Part shown: positions 9,188 to 17,664 of the stretch, in pieces | Numbering within the stretch: position 1 is the stretch's first letter | Layout of the letters: the number at the start of each line of letters is the position of its first letter | Assembly: GCA_024123955.1 (NCBI GenBank) | Contig: CP099652.1 | Coordinates: 868,001-932,000, forward strand | DNA from: Oxalobacteraceae bacterium OTU3CINTB1 | GTDB lineage: Bacteria; Pseudomonadota; Gammaproteobacteria; Burkholderiales; Burkholderiaceae_D | Reading direction: 5' to 3' | Length of the DNA: 64,000 bases | Position numbers and translations under genes: made by a program | Notes under the pieces: model-generated | Database searches by the model: none | The model's input: the letters and a program-made list of their open reading frames with translations, nothing else | Told to the model about the DNA's origin: nothing

Positions 9188-12181
9188 GTGCATAAAAATT
9201 TGAAAACGTTTTCAGAGTCGCCGCTGAGCCAGCGCCGGTTGATCTGCCTGGCAGTGGCCGGCGCGTGCGCCACGTTCGTGCCCGCGTTCGCCCAGACCGC
9301 CGGCGTGCCGGGCGACGGCGCCGACGGCCCGAAAGTGGTCGTCACCGGCATTCGCGCCAGCATGCAGTCGACCATGAACATGAAGCGCAACGCCGACGGC
9401 ATCGTCGACGGCATCGTCGCCGACGACATCGGTAAATTCCCCGACACCAACCTGGCCGAATCGCTGCAGCGCATCTCCGGCGTGTCGATCGACCGCAGCA
9501 ACGGCGAGGGCCAGAAGGTCACCGTGCGCGGCCTCGGTCCCGACTTCAACCTGGTGCTGCTCAACGGCCGCCAGATGCCGACCACCGACCTGAGCGACCT
9601 GTCGGGCCGTTCGTTCGACTTCTCCAACCTGGCCTCGGAAGCGATCTCGCAGCTGCAGGTGTATAAAACCGGCCGCGCCGACAGCCCGTCCGGCGGCATC
9701 GGCGCCACCATCAACGTGATGACCGCGCGTCCGCTGGACAATCCCGGCATGCGTGCCAGCATCGGCGCCAAGGCCGTCAAGGACGACTCCAATAAAGAAC
9801 TGCCCGGCATGCTCAAGGGCGACAGCGTCACGCCCGAAGTGTCTGGCATCTACAGCAACACCAGCGAAGACGGCCGTTTCGGCATCGCCGTGAGCGCCAG
9901 CCACCAGCGCCGCGACTCCGGCTACAACCGCGCGGGCCTGGCCAATGGCTACCAAGGTCCGTACCTCGGTTCGGCCACCCTGCCGGAAGGCGCAACCCTG
10001 CCGCAGCCGGGCCAGCCCGGCTCGGAAAAGATCACCAACCGTCCCGGCCAGAACGATTTGTATCTGATCCCGCAGAACTTCGGCTACGGCGTCAACGCCA
10101 TCTCGCGTCAGCGCACCAACGGCCAGCTGGTGCTGCAATTCCGTCCGGTCAAGGAATTGACCACGACCCTGGACCTGACGTATTCGGAACAGAAGATCCA
10201 GACCAAGCGCAACGAGCTGAGCGTGTGGTTCGGCCAGACGCCGACCTCGACCAGCACCTGGCCGGGCGGCAAGGTGCAGACCCCGCTGACCTATATGGAA
10301 ACGTATAAGACGCCGCAGGACATCTCGGTGGTGGGCGGCGACTACGCGACCAAGACCAAGAACAAGTCGATCGGCTTCAACACCGTATGGAAGGCCACCA
10401 ACGACCTGCGCCTGGAGTTCGACGTCCACCATTCGAACGCCGAATCCGGCGCCGACAGCCCATGGGGCAGCGAGAACAACCTGTCGAACGCCAGCTACAG
10501 CCGCGGCAATACGATGGTCGACTTCACCAAGGAGTTGCCGGTGGTGAGCATGCCGGCGGCCAACCTGGCCGCCGCGCCGATCCAGGCCACCGGTTCGTGG
10601 TTCCACAACAGCTGGCAGAAGGCCACCATCAACCAGGCCCAGACCAAGGGTAACCTGAAGCTGTTCGAAGCGTCCGAGCTGAACTTCGGCGTCGGCTACA
10701 CCGACTCGACCAACCGGTCGACCTATTCGAACGTGCAGAACAACAGCTGGGGCGGCGCCTCCAAGGCGTCCGATTATCCGGGCAGCCTGTTCCAGGCCAA
10801 TTCGCTCGGCTCGTTCTTCAAGGAATTCGGCGGCCACAACGCGCCAGAGCTGTTCGGTTCGCTCTACACCTTCGACTTCGGCAAGGTGCGCGCCGCCACG
10901 GCCGCGGCCACGGGCCTGTCGACCTACCTGCCGAATTTCGACAGCGCCGACACCGACCGCAAGCTGACGGAAAAAACCACCTCCGGTTATGTATCGTTCG
11001 GCACGGACTGGGAGGCCGCCATCCCGTTCCATACGTCGGTCGGCGTACGCATGGAGCGCACCAAGGTCACCTCCGTGGCGCAAGTACTGGTGGGCACCGG
11101 CGTGGTGTGGGAATCGCAGAATGAATTGCCGCTCAAGTTCGCCGGCGCGTCGTACAGCACCCAGGACGCCAGCTACAACAACGTGTTGCCGGCCCTGAAC
11201 TTCGACGCCGATCTGCGTCCCGACATGAAACTGCGCGCCAGCGTCGGCACCACCATCGGCCGGCCGCGCTACGACCAGATGCAGGGCGGCTTGACGCTCG
11301 GCACCATCGGCAACGTGTTTACCGGCGGCACCGCCTCGGTCGGCAACCCGGCCCTCAAACCGGTCAAGTCGAAGAACCTGGACTTGTCGTGGGAATGGTA
11401 TTACGACCAGCAGAGCGTGCTGTCGGTCGCCGGCTTCCACAAGAAGATGGACAACTACGCCGGCCAGACGGCAACCTCGACGCCGCTCTACAACCTGCAC
11501 ACGCCGGTCGGCGGCGCGTATTACACCGCGGCGCGCAACTCCGGTTGCTCGGCGGCCGACACCAACTGCCTGCGCAACTACATCCTGACCAACTTCCGCG
11601 GCCAACCTGGCGTGGAATACCTCGGCGTCAAGTCGGACGGCAACCTCGACGGCAAGATCACCGGCCAGCCGGGCGATCCGCTGATGCCTTTCCTGCTGAC
11701 TTCGTATGCGAACCAGAAGTCGGCCACCGTCAAGGGCGCCGAGATCAACGTGCAGCACATGTTCGGCCGCACCGGCTTCGGCGTCCAGGCCAACTACACG
11801 TACGTGACGTCGCCGACCAAGTACGACGACGCCAATGTCCAGGATCAGTTCGCGATCCTGGGGCTGAGCAACTCGGCCAATCTGGTGGGTATCTATGAAG
11901 ACCAGAAATGGTCGGTGCGCGTGGCCTACAACTGGCGCGACAGCTTCCTGGCCGCGACCGTCGATGCGGGCGGCGGCCGCCCGGCGCCGGTCTATACCGA
12001 CAAGTACGGTCAGACCGACATCAGTGTTGGGTACAATGTCACCGACAAGCTGAGCCTGCAGGCCGAGGTCATCAACCTGACCAACGCCACCCAGCGCCAG
12101 TACGGCCGCACCGAGCGTTCGACCCTGAACGTGACGCAAGCCGGTCCGCGTTACATGCTGGGCGCGCGCTACAAGTTCTGA
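9188..12181 (+). CDS. TonB-dependent outer-membrane receptor (TIGR01782-like)
   Basis: This 997-residue receptor has a signal peptide (cleavage likely after VPAFA, about residue 35), a VVVTGIRASM segment at about 49-60, a plug domain with DDIGKFPDTNLAESLQRISGV and the RGLGPDFN/LNGRQMP landmarks, and a long beta-barrel ending in a C-terminal Phe (ARYKF). The plug signature is that of the large TonB-Xanth-Caul group, which imports oligosaccharides and other complex nutrients. Translation starts at a GTG behind AAGGAG. A 14-bp perfect palindrome overlaps codons 5-9. It is divergent from a ROK repressor and followed by a JmjC-type cupin gene, so a sugar-responsive uptake unit is likely. The substrate is not known. 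Confidence 0.92.
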   Translation: MHKNLKTFSESPLSQRRLICLAVAGACATFVPAFAQTAGVPGDGADGPKVVVTGIRASMQSTMNMKRNADGIVDGIVADDIGKFPDTNLAESLQRISGVSIDRSNGEGQKVTVRGLGPDFNLVLLNGRQMPTTDLSDLSGRSFDFSNLASEAISQLQVYKTGRADSPSGGIGATINVMTARPLDNPGMRASIGAKAVKDDSNKELPGMLKGDSVTPEVSGIYSNTSEDGRFGIAVSASHQRRDSGYNRAGLANGYQGPYLGSATLPEGATLPQPGQPGSEKITNRPGQNDLYLIPQNFGYGVNAISRQRTNGQLVLQFRPVKELTTTLDLTYSEQKIQTKRNELSVWFGQTPTSTSTWPGGKVQTPLTYMETYKTPQDISVVGGDYATKTKNKSIGFNTVWKATNDLRLEFDVHHSNAESGADSPWGSENNLSNASYSRGNTMVDFTKELPVVSMPAANLAAAPIQATGSWFHNSWQKATINQAQTKGNLKLFEASELNFGVGYTDSTNRSTYSNVQNNSWGGASKASDYPGSLFQANSLGSFFKEFGGHNAPELFGSLYTFDFGKVRAATAAATGLSTYLPNFDSADTDRKLTEKTTSGYVSFGTDWEAAIPFHTSVGVRMERTKVTSVAQVLVGTGVVWESQNELPLKFAGASYSTQDASYNNVLPALNFDADLRPDMKLRASVGTTIGRPRYDQMQGGLTLGTIGNVFTGGTASVGNPALKPVKSKNLDLSWEWYYDQQSVLSVAGFHKKMDNYAGQTATSTPLYNLHTPVGGAYYTAARNSGCSAADTNCLRNYILTNFRGQPGVEYLGVKSDGNLDGKITGQPGDPLMPFLLTSYANQKSATVKGAEINVQHMFGRTGFGVQANYTYVTSPTKYDDANVQDQFAILGLSNSANLVGIYEDQKWSVRVAYNWRDSFLAATVDAGGGRPAPVYTDKYGQTDISVGYNVTDKLSLQAEVINLTNATQRQYGRTERSTLNVTQAGPRYMLGARYKF
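9201..9214. promoter_or_regulatory. LacI/GalR-type operator-like palindrome inside the receptor start
   Basis: TGAAAACGTTTTCA is a perfect 14-bp palindrome with the central CG typical of LacI/GalR-family operators. It begins 13 bases after the first base of the GTG start codon, so a bound repressor would act as a roadblock or block initiation from a nearby promoter. No LacI-family gene is in the window. Confidence 0.5.
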
Positions 12182-12211
12182 TCTTGAACGGTAGCGTGTA
12201 GCCGGGCCACG

Positions 12212-12237
12212 GGCCGTCGCGATGCGACGGCCTTTTT
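12212..12237 (+). terminator. intrinsic terminator after the TonB receptor
   Basis: GGCCGTCGC (12212-12220) pairs perfectly with GCGACGGCC (12224-12232) across a 3-nt loop, followed by TTTTT. An ATG lies in the loop (12222) in frame with the next gene, but this hairpin makes it an unlikely start. Confidence 0.85.
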
Positions 12238-12251
12238 CATTGGGGAAGTCG

Positions 12252-13247
12252 ATGCAACAGATAGTGGAAGTGGAGGGCGGCGCGCCGCTGTCCGACGAAG
12301 TATTGACCTCGCCGGTGCCGTTGGTGCTGCGCGGGCTGGTCGCCGACTGGCCGCTGGTGCGCGCCGCGCGCGCCGGGGCGGGGCAGGCCGACGCCTACCT
12401 GCGCCGCTTTTACCGCGACGCCACCGTGCTGGCCAGCCACAGCCCGCCGGGCACGGGTGGCCGCATCTTCTATAACGACGACCTGAGCGGCTTTAATTTC
12501 ACGTCGCAGATGGTGCGCTTCGACCAGGTGCTCGACGCGCTCATCGCGCACCTGGACGCGGCCGATCCGCCGACCTTGTACGTCGGCTCGACCACGGTCG
12601 ACACCTGCCTGCCGGGCCTGCGTGCCGAAAACGATGTCGACCTGGGCGCGCGCGATCCGCTGGCCAGCCTCTGGATCGGCAACCGCACGCGCATTCCGGC
12701 GCATTACGACGTGCCGGACAACCTGGCCTGCGTGGCCGCCGGACGCCGCCGCTTCACCTTGTTCCCGCCCGAGCAGCTGAAGAACCTGTACGTCGGGCCG
12801 CTCGACTTCACGCCGGCCGGGCAATCGGTCAGCCTGGTTGATTTCGCGCGGCCGGACTTCGACCGCTTTCCGCTGTTCGCCGAGGCGCTGCGGCACGCGC
12901 AATCGGCCGAACTGGAGGCGGGCGACGCGCTGTTCATCCCCAGCATGTGGTGGCACCACGTCGAGGGGCTCGAATCGTTCAACATCCTGATCAACTACTG
13001 GTGGCGCCAGTCGCCGGACTGGATGGACACGCCGGCCAGCACCTTGTCGCTGGCCTTGATGACCTTGCGCGACCTGCCGCCGGCCCAGCGCGCGGCGTGG
13101 AAGGAGATCTTCCGCCATTACGTGTTCGACAGCGACGGCGGCGAGGCGGCGCACATCCCGCCGGCCGCGCGCCACTCGCTGGCGCCGCTCGACGACGCCG
13201 CCGCGCGCATGCTGCGGGCGCAGATCCTCAGGCGCTTGAACCGCTAG
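12252..13247 (+). CDS. cupin-like / JmjC-type Fe(II) oxygenase-like protein
   Basis: The 331-residue protein has the double-stranded beta-helix landmarks of the Cupin_8/JmjC family: HYD at 151-153 (the HxD iron-binding pair) and FIPSMWWHH at 228-236, giving the distal histidine, followed by INYWW. Family members are 2-oxoglutarate and Fe(II)-dependent hydroxylases; the target is unknown. The ATG at 12252 was chosen because the earlier in-frame ATG at 12222 lies in the loop of the receptor terminator. Similar proteins are often found beside TonB-dependent receptors in carbohydrate loci of Xanthomonas and Caulobacter relatives, which fits this position. Confidence 0.8.
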   Translation: MQQIVEVEGGAPLSDEVLTSPVPLVLRGLVADWPLVRAARAGAGQADAYLRRFYRDATVLASHSPPGTGGRIFYNDDLSGFNFTSQMVRFDQVLDALIAHLDAADPPTLYVGSTTVDTCLPGLRAENDVDLGARDPLASLWIGNRTRIPAHYDVPDNLACVAAGRRRFTLFPPEQLKNLYVGPLDFTPAGQSVSLVDFARPDFDRFPLFAEALRHAQSAELEAGDALFIPSMWWHHVEGLESFNILINYWWRQSPDWMDTPASTLSLALMTLRDLPPAQRAAWKEIFRHYVFDSDGGEAAHIPPAARHSLAPLDDAAARMLRAQILRRLNR

Positions 13248-13289
13248 CCGCTGCGCCATCGCCGCCGCGCCGGCATCGCGGCTCTTCTT

Positions 13290-15794
13290 TTAGATAAAGG
13301 GAGTCGCCGTCGGCGCAAGCCCCATGAATACGACTGGAATAGTGGGCCCAGCCACGGGTCCGTCCATCCACGTATCGATCTCAGTGCCGTTATTGGTGCC
13401 GACCTCGTGGAACCGGCCGCCAACCGAGCCGGTAAATACGACGTCGTATCCGGAATTGCCCGAACCTGTGTGGTGGGACGTGATGTGGACGTACATGTCC
13501 CCGTTTTCGGAGGTGGTGCAGTCGAAAGTATCTTGTCCCCTTTCGTCGTACCAAATTTGATGGGCGTTGTAAATTCCGCCGATATAAGAATTGATTGCAA
13601 TGTTGCCGTTAGGGGCGTAATAGTCGTTTATGGTGAAATCCCCCTTTGCCGGATCGGCCCACTCATGACTATAGCTGCCGTCGCCTCGTAATACGTCTGT
13701 CTTGACGGTGCCATCAGTGCGTTGAATGTTTGTGCTTTGATAACCGGTGAGGTCCGATTCGATGTCGATCAAAGTACCGTCCAAATCGACCTCGTGACTT
13801 GTGTATTTGCCGTCGACCGTGGTGGAAAAGTTGATCACGGAGCCATCGTTGTCATCGACGACCGTGCCGCTGTCGCTGCCGTCCAAAGCCGTCCAAATGG
13901 TTGTCGTCACCTTATTGGCGACGTCAAAATGATACCTTCCTGTTTTCGGATCAAAATTGTCGACCAGCGTGCTATCTCCCGCAGGATCGATGTGAGCTGC
14001 GTGGGTCGTGCCGTCCGCAAAAGTCTCTTCCTTATCTTGAGAGCCATCTTCGTAGACAAGGTCGCTTTTAAAATGGCCCGCTCCGTCGTCGACGTTCTTC
14101 GTCACGGTGCCACTCGAGTCTTTAGAGAGTAAATAACTGGAACCGTCCGCCCGATGATCATACTGATCAAAAGTTCCATCGGCCAAGGTATCGGCGTACC
14201 CATAACTGCCGTCCGCGTTTTCATAAGAACGATGATTGGCGCCATCACTATCGTTCTCTACAATCGATTTGTCACCCGCGGACGAGATGGACTTGTAATA
14301 ATTACTTCCATCCGCATGATTTACGCTGTTGACATAGTAACCATCGGGACGTGAATTGGTGTAGGCAGTGGAGCCATCGGCATAGCGATGGGATTCGTTG
14401 CGCGACCCATCAGAAGTTTCCGAGATGAATGATTCTGACCCATCGGCGTAGACGTATGATTCTGTATATGAACCGTCGGATCGATGTGAATAGTCATGTG
14501 AGGAACCATTCGCGTAGTATTGATTGTCCCCATAAGATCCATCGGCATATTTGTAACTGGAATCCCGTTCGCCAGTGACGAGGTTATTACTGTTGACGGT
14601 AAAAGTTCCGTCGGGATTATGCGACTCGCTGTGATCGCCATTCGCTCCCCTGTAACCACTGCCGTAGGCACCGTCCGCACGTTTGAAGCTCCAGGAGGAT
14701 GTGCCAGCGGCATCGGCAGAAAACTCGCTGTAATTTCCCTCCGCATCCGTGACATCGCCTCCGTGCGAGCCGTCGGCTTTCTGCCAACTGTGGCTAACGC
14801 TGTCGAGTGAGTCGGCTTCGTCATATTCGCGGGTTTCCGTTGCCTCGCCCTCGGCGAACACGATAGGATGGCTTTCGGTCAGGGTGGTCCCGCTTTCAGT
14901 CCCCGACAACACATATTCATAATGGGCGACAGGATCGTAGAATTTGTAACTTTGATCTGCTGTGAGCTGAAGCAGGTTGGCGGCTTTGATCTTCAACCCA
15001 TCTACCCGCAGGGCTTGCATATCTATCTGGACCGTGTCGGTCGGGGCTACCTGTAGGATGTACTTCAGATTGTTTAGGATATACCAGGTGGGATAGGATA
15101 TTTTCTGTGGGCCGAGCTGGGTTTTGCTGTTGTAGAAATATTCGTTTGCTTCGGCTGTGATGCTCGCCTCGGTCGAGGAAATGGAATAATCAGCGTTGAA
15201 GGCGAGTTCACTATTAACCGAAGCGCCACCCGCGGTAACAAAGTAATCGGCGTATCCTCCAGCCGCAGCTCGATAGTCGACGGTCGAAGGCTGGGATACG
15301 TTGCTGTTGACTTGGCTCACAATGGAATTCCATCCGGCGATGTTGGCCATCGCTTCATCCTGGGCGTAGCGTGTCTGCAAAGTCAGCAGAATCGCGGTGT
15401 AGTCATGCGTGCCAGCGACTGCCGCCAGATTGGTCGCCGCACGTACGAAGTTATCCAACGCGTCCTGCGACGTCTTGGCGGCCAAAGCGTGCCGGTCCTC
15501 GTGTCCCAGCACGAAGACCAGATTGTCCGCATGGCGCAACGCGCCCGTCGCGGCATCAATAGGCATCTCTATATAACCACTTCTGTATTGGCCACCGACG
15601 CCCGCGTCGGAAATCGGTTTGAATCCTCTTAAAACGCCCAACTGTAGATCTTGTTCGATGTTGAATGCCAGCTCAGGGGAGCTCGCGATGGCGTTGTACA
15701 TGGACTGGTATGCCGCGCTACCCGTTCCGCTCGATAAATAATTCGAAAAATCCGACAGGGCCGCCTGAGTGTTCGAACCGATGACATTTGGCAT
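13290..15794 (-). CDS. HExxH metallopeptidase-like protein with 11-residue repeat array
   Basis: This 834-residue protein has no signal peptide. Residues 1-230 look like a zincin domain: HEDRH at 98-102 fits HExxH, then HDYT at 130-133 and QDEAMANIAGWN at 145-156, whose acidic residues could give the third zinc ligand. From about 335 to 715 a glycine recurs every 11 residues, usually in (A)DGS: Gly342, 353, 364 and so on without a break to 606, then again 651-706 with slips. This predicts a turn every 11 residues, as in a long antiparallel beta-sheet or solenoid. The C-terminal 95 residues are non-repetitive. The base composition is visibly more AT-rich than its neighbours. It lies 22 bp after a gene for a secreted protein on the same strand, behind an AAAGG ribosome binding site. 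I do not recognise the whole protein; a contact-dependent or secreted effector is an inference. Confidence 0.75.
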   Translation of the reverse strand: MPNVIGSNTQAALSDFSNYLSSGTGSAAYQSMYNAIASSPELAFNIEQDLQLGVLRGFKPISDAGVGGQYRSGYIEMPIDAATGALRHADNLVFVLGHEDRHALAAKTSQDALDNFVRAATNLAAVAGTHDYTAILLTLQTRYAQDEAMANIAGWNSIVSQVNSNVSQPSTVDYRAAAGGYADYFVTAGGASVNSELAFNADYSISSTEASITAEANEYFYNSKTQLGPQKISYPTWYILNNLKYILQVAPTDTVQIDMQALRVDGLKIKAANLLQLTADQSYKFYDPVAHYEYVLSGTESGTTLTESHPIVFAEGEATETREYDEADSLDSVSHSWQKADGSHGGDVTDAEGNYSEFSADAAGTSSWSFKRADGAYGSGYRGANGDHSESHNPDGTFTVNSNNLVTGERDSSYKYADGSYGDNQYYANGSSHDYSHRSDGSYTESYVYADGSESFISETSDGSRNESHRYADGSTAYTNSRPDGYYVNSVNHADGSNYYKSISSAGDKSIVENDSDGANHRSYENADGSYGYADTLADGTFDQYDHRADGSSYLLSKDSSGTVTKNVDDGAGHFKSDLVYEDGSQDKEETFADGTTHAAHIDPAGDSTLVDNFDPKTGRYHFDVANKVTTTIWTALDGSDSGTVVDDNDGSVINFSTTVDGKYTSHEVDLDGTLIDIESDLTGYQSTNIQRTDGTVKTDVLRGDGSYSHEWADPAKGDFTINDYYAPNGNIAINSYIGGIYNAHQIWYDERGQDTFDCTTSENGDMYVHITSHHTGSGNSGYDVVFTGSVGGRFHEVGTNNGTEIDTWMDGPVAGPTIPVVFMGLAPTATPFI

Positions 15795-15816
15795 GTTTAA
15801 CCTTTATTATGGATAG

Positions 15817-16494
15817 TTATTTACTTCCGAACGCCGTCATCGATATCAAACACTGATCGATGTCGCCGTAGACGATTTGTATTTTTTGATTTTTCTTCTC
15901 GTAGAGAAGCGTATGCGAGCCCGGGCCGTGCGCATCTTGGGATATAAGCCATCCCATCTTGACTAGTGCCGGAGAGATTTTGAGGTGGGATAAACAAAAT
16001 CCGTAGGAAGATGCGACCAGTGATTTTGGTGAAGTATCTGGCGGAGCCCCCCATCCCATGGTGATTCCATATCTTTCCGTGCTGATGTCCCAGTAATACA
16101 CATCAAAATACCAGTCGACATGTGCACGAACGCCATATACCGCGCCGGGTTCCTTCTTGTTGATTAATGTGCGTTTGTCCACTTCTTTAAGCGTGAGCTG
16201 AAAGGCTGACTCCACATCGCTTTTGTGGATATACCCTGCATTTTTGGAGAAGAGACGCAAAAACCTGGACGTTAATTCCTCATTATCGAATGGCGCGGGG
16301 CCATCGGGTGTGGAGGGCGAAGCTTTTTGCTCGGCGGCCGAGGGTTGGCGATTACTTTGATTCGGCGTGGAGTCGGTAATTGTTGGTGTGGCCGATGCAT
16401 TGGCGACCGTATAGAAGGTCAACAGAGGGAACACGAGGCAACGCAGTAAGCTGCGCGGATGCTCGGCAGGTTTGAGTATAAACTGGTGTCGCAT
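15817..16494 (-). CDS. secreted protein of unknown function, partner of the repeat metallopeptidase
   Basis: The 225-residue protein starts at the ATG at 16494, preceded by AAAAGGAAA; an upstream in-frame extension to 16587 lacks a ribosome binding site. The N-terminus (RCLVFPLLTFYTVANASA) is a signal peptide with cleavage near residue 36, then a low-complexity Ser/Pro/Gln linker and a compact domain rich in aromatic residues (DVYYWDISTERYGITMGWG) with two cysteines that could pair. No lipobox is present, so a soluble periplasmic protein is likely. It is the upstream gene of a two-gene unit with the HExxH repeat protein. By arrangement it could be an immunity protein or chaperone; the sequence alone does not show this. 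Not recognised as a known family. Confidence 0.65.
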   Translation of the reverse strand: MRHQFILKPAEHPRSLLRCLVFPLLTFYTVANASATPTITDSTPNQSNRQPSAAEQKASPSTPDGPAPFDNEELTSRFLRLFSKNAGYIHKSDVESAFQLTLKEVDKRTLINKKEPGAVYGVRAHVDWYFDVYYWDISTERYGITMGWGAPPDTSPKSLVASSYGFCLSHLKISPALVKMGWLISQDAHGPGSHTLLYEKKNQKIQIVYGDIDQCLISMTAFGSK

Positions 16495-16658
16495 AGAAAT
16501 ATTTCCTTTTGAAAACATTTGAGTCGAGTCTATCGCAAGTGTGCTTCGATGAACCGTCATTACTAAAATTATTTGGAAAAAGCACATCGGGTCAACGCAC
16601 GATGGATACGAAAAAGACGAGATGCGTGAATGAACCCAGGCGTATTGGGCGCTATAAG

Positions 16659-16679
16659 CTTTCCTAACGTATAGGAAAG
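16659..16679. other. short perfect inverted repeat
   Basis: CTTTCCTA (16659-16666) and TAGGAAAG (16672-16679) flank a 5-nt loop in the divergent gap between the secreted-partner gene and the DUF817 gene. It could be an operator or a leader hairpin for either gene. Confidence 0.4.
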
Positions 16680-16809
16680 GTTAGTACCCGCTAACTGTTG
16701 TAAAAAGTGCGATCTGGCGCGAGTCAATCATGCCGTTGCCGCTCCGCCAACTCTGGACAGAATCTTCCGACGCCGGTAGGCTGTTGTCATTTGCCCAACC
16801 GGATATATC

Positions 16810-17655
16810 ATGCTCGCCGCGCTTGACCTGCACTTGCTCGATAATTCGACCCGCCAAGGACTGCGCGGCGCTCAGCGCTTGGCGGTCGAGTTCTTGTATT
16901 TTGGCGTCAAAGAGGCGAGGGCGTGCCTGTTTGTCGCGTTGTTCTTCGCGGCCGTGTTCCTGGTACCGCGTGCGGGCGTCCTCGGACTGCCGCGCTACGA
17001 CGTGCTGCTGGTTGCCGCACTGGCGATCCAGGTGTGGATGGTGTGGGCCGGGCTCGAAACCTGGGATGAGCTCAAGGCGGTCTGCCTGTTCCATTTGGTC
17101 GGCTTCGCGCTGGAGGTGTTCAAGGTGTCTGGCGGCATCCAGTCGTGGAGCTATCCGGACTTCGCCTACACCAAGGTGTTCGGCGTTCCGCTGTTCTCCG
17201 GTTTCATGTACGCCGCCGTCGGCAGCTACATCATCCAGGCGTGGCGCTTGTTCGACTTGCGGATTCGTCATCACCCGCCGTACTGGATGGCGGTGTTTGT
17301 CGCGCTACTTATATATGTCAACTTCTTCACCCACCACTACATCGGCGACTACCGCTGGTATTTGGCCGCGTGCGCGCTGGGTCTGTATGCGCGCACCACG
17401 GTGGTGTTCCGCCCGCTCGACCGCGATCGCCAGATGCCTTTGTTGCTGAGTTTTGTGCTGATCGGCTTTTTCATCTGGCTGGCCGAGAACATCAGCACCT
17501 TCTGGGGCGTGTGGCGCTATCCCAACCAGTTGGGCGCGTGGTCGGCGGTCCATGTCAGCAAGTGGAGCTCGTGGTCGCTGTTGGTGGTGATGACCTTCAC
17601 CATCGTCGCCCACCTAAAACATATCAAGGCCCGCATCCATGTCGCCCGGGCCTAG
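16810..17655 (+). CDS. DUF817 family integral membrane protein
   Basis: The 281-residue protein has about eight hydrophobic segments and the family landmarks FGVKEARACLF near the start, QSWSYPDFAYTKVFGVPLFSGFMYAAVGSY in the middle, and ENISTFWGVWRYPNQ plus VHVSKWSSW near the end. DUF817 (COG3739, YoaT in Bacillus) is of unknown function. No good ribosome binding site precedes the ATG at 16810, so the start is uncertain by some residues. It ends 9 bp before the convergent PEP-CTERM gene. Confidence 0.8.
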   Translation: MLAALDLHLLDNSTRQGLRGAQRLAVEFLYFGVKEARACLFVALFFAAVFLVPRAGVLGLPRYDVLLVAALAIQVWMVWAGLETWDELKAVCLFHLVGFALEVFKVSGGIQSWSYPDFAYTKVFGVPLFSGFMYAAVGSYIIQAWRLFDLRIRHHPPYWMAVFVALLIYVNFFTHHYIGDYRWYLAACALGLYARTTVVFRPLDRDRQMPLLLSFVLIGFFIWLAENISTFWGVWRYPNQLGAWSAVHVSKWSSWSLLVVMTFTIVAHLKHIKARIHVARA

Positions 17656-17664
17656 AATCCAGGG

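Noticed and set aside
9212..12139. A 975-codon open frame antisense to the TonB receptor
   Set aside because: Same mirror effect of codon bias; the sense strand has a signal peptide, plug and barrel landmarks.
12222..12251. Upstream ATG for the cupin-like gene
   Set aside because: It sits in the loop of the perfect terminator hairpin of the preceding receptor gene, with no ribosome binding site.
13940..14850. 33-bp periodicity suggesting a CRISPR array or minisatellite
   Set aside because: The periodicity is at protein level (Gly every 11 residues) with diverged DNA between units; no near-identical repeats with unique spacers exist.
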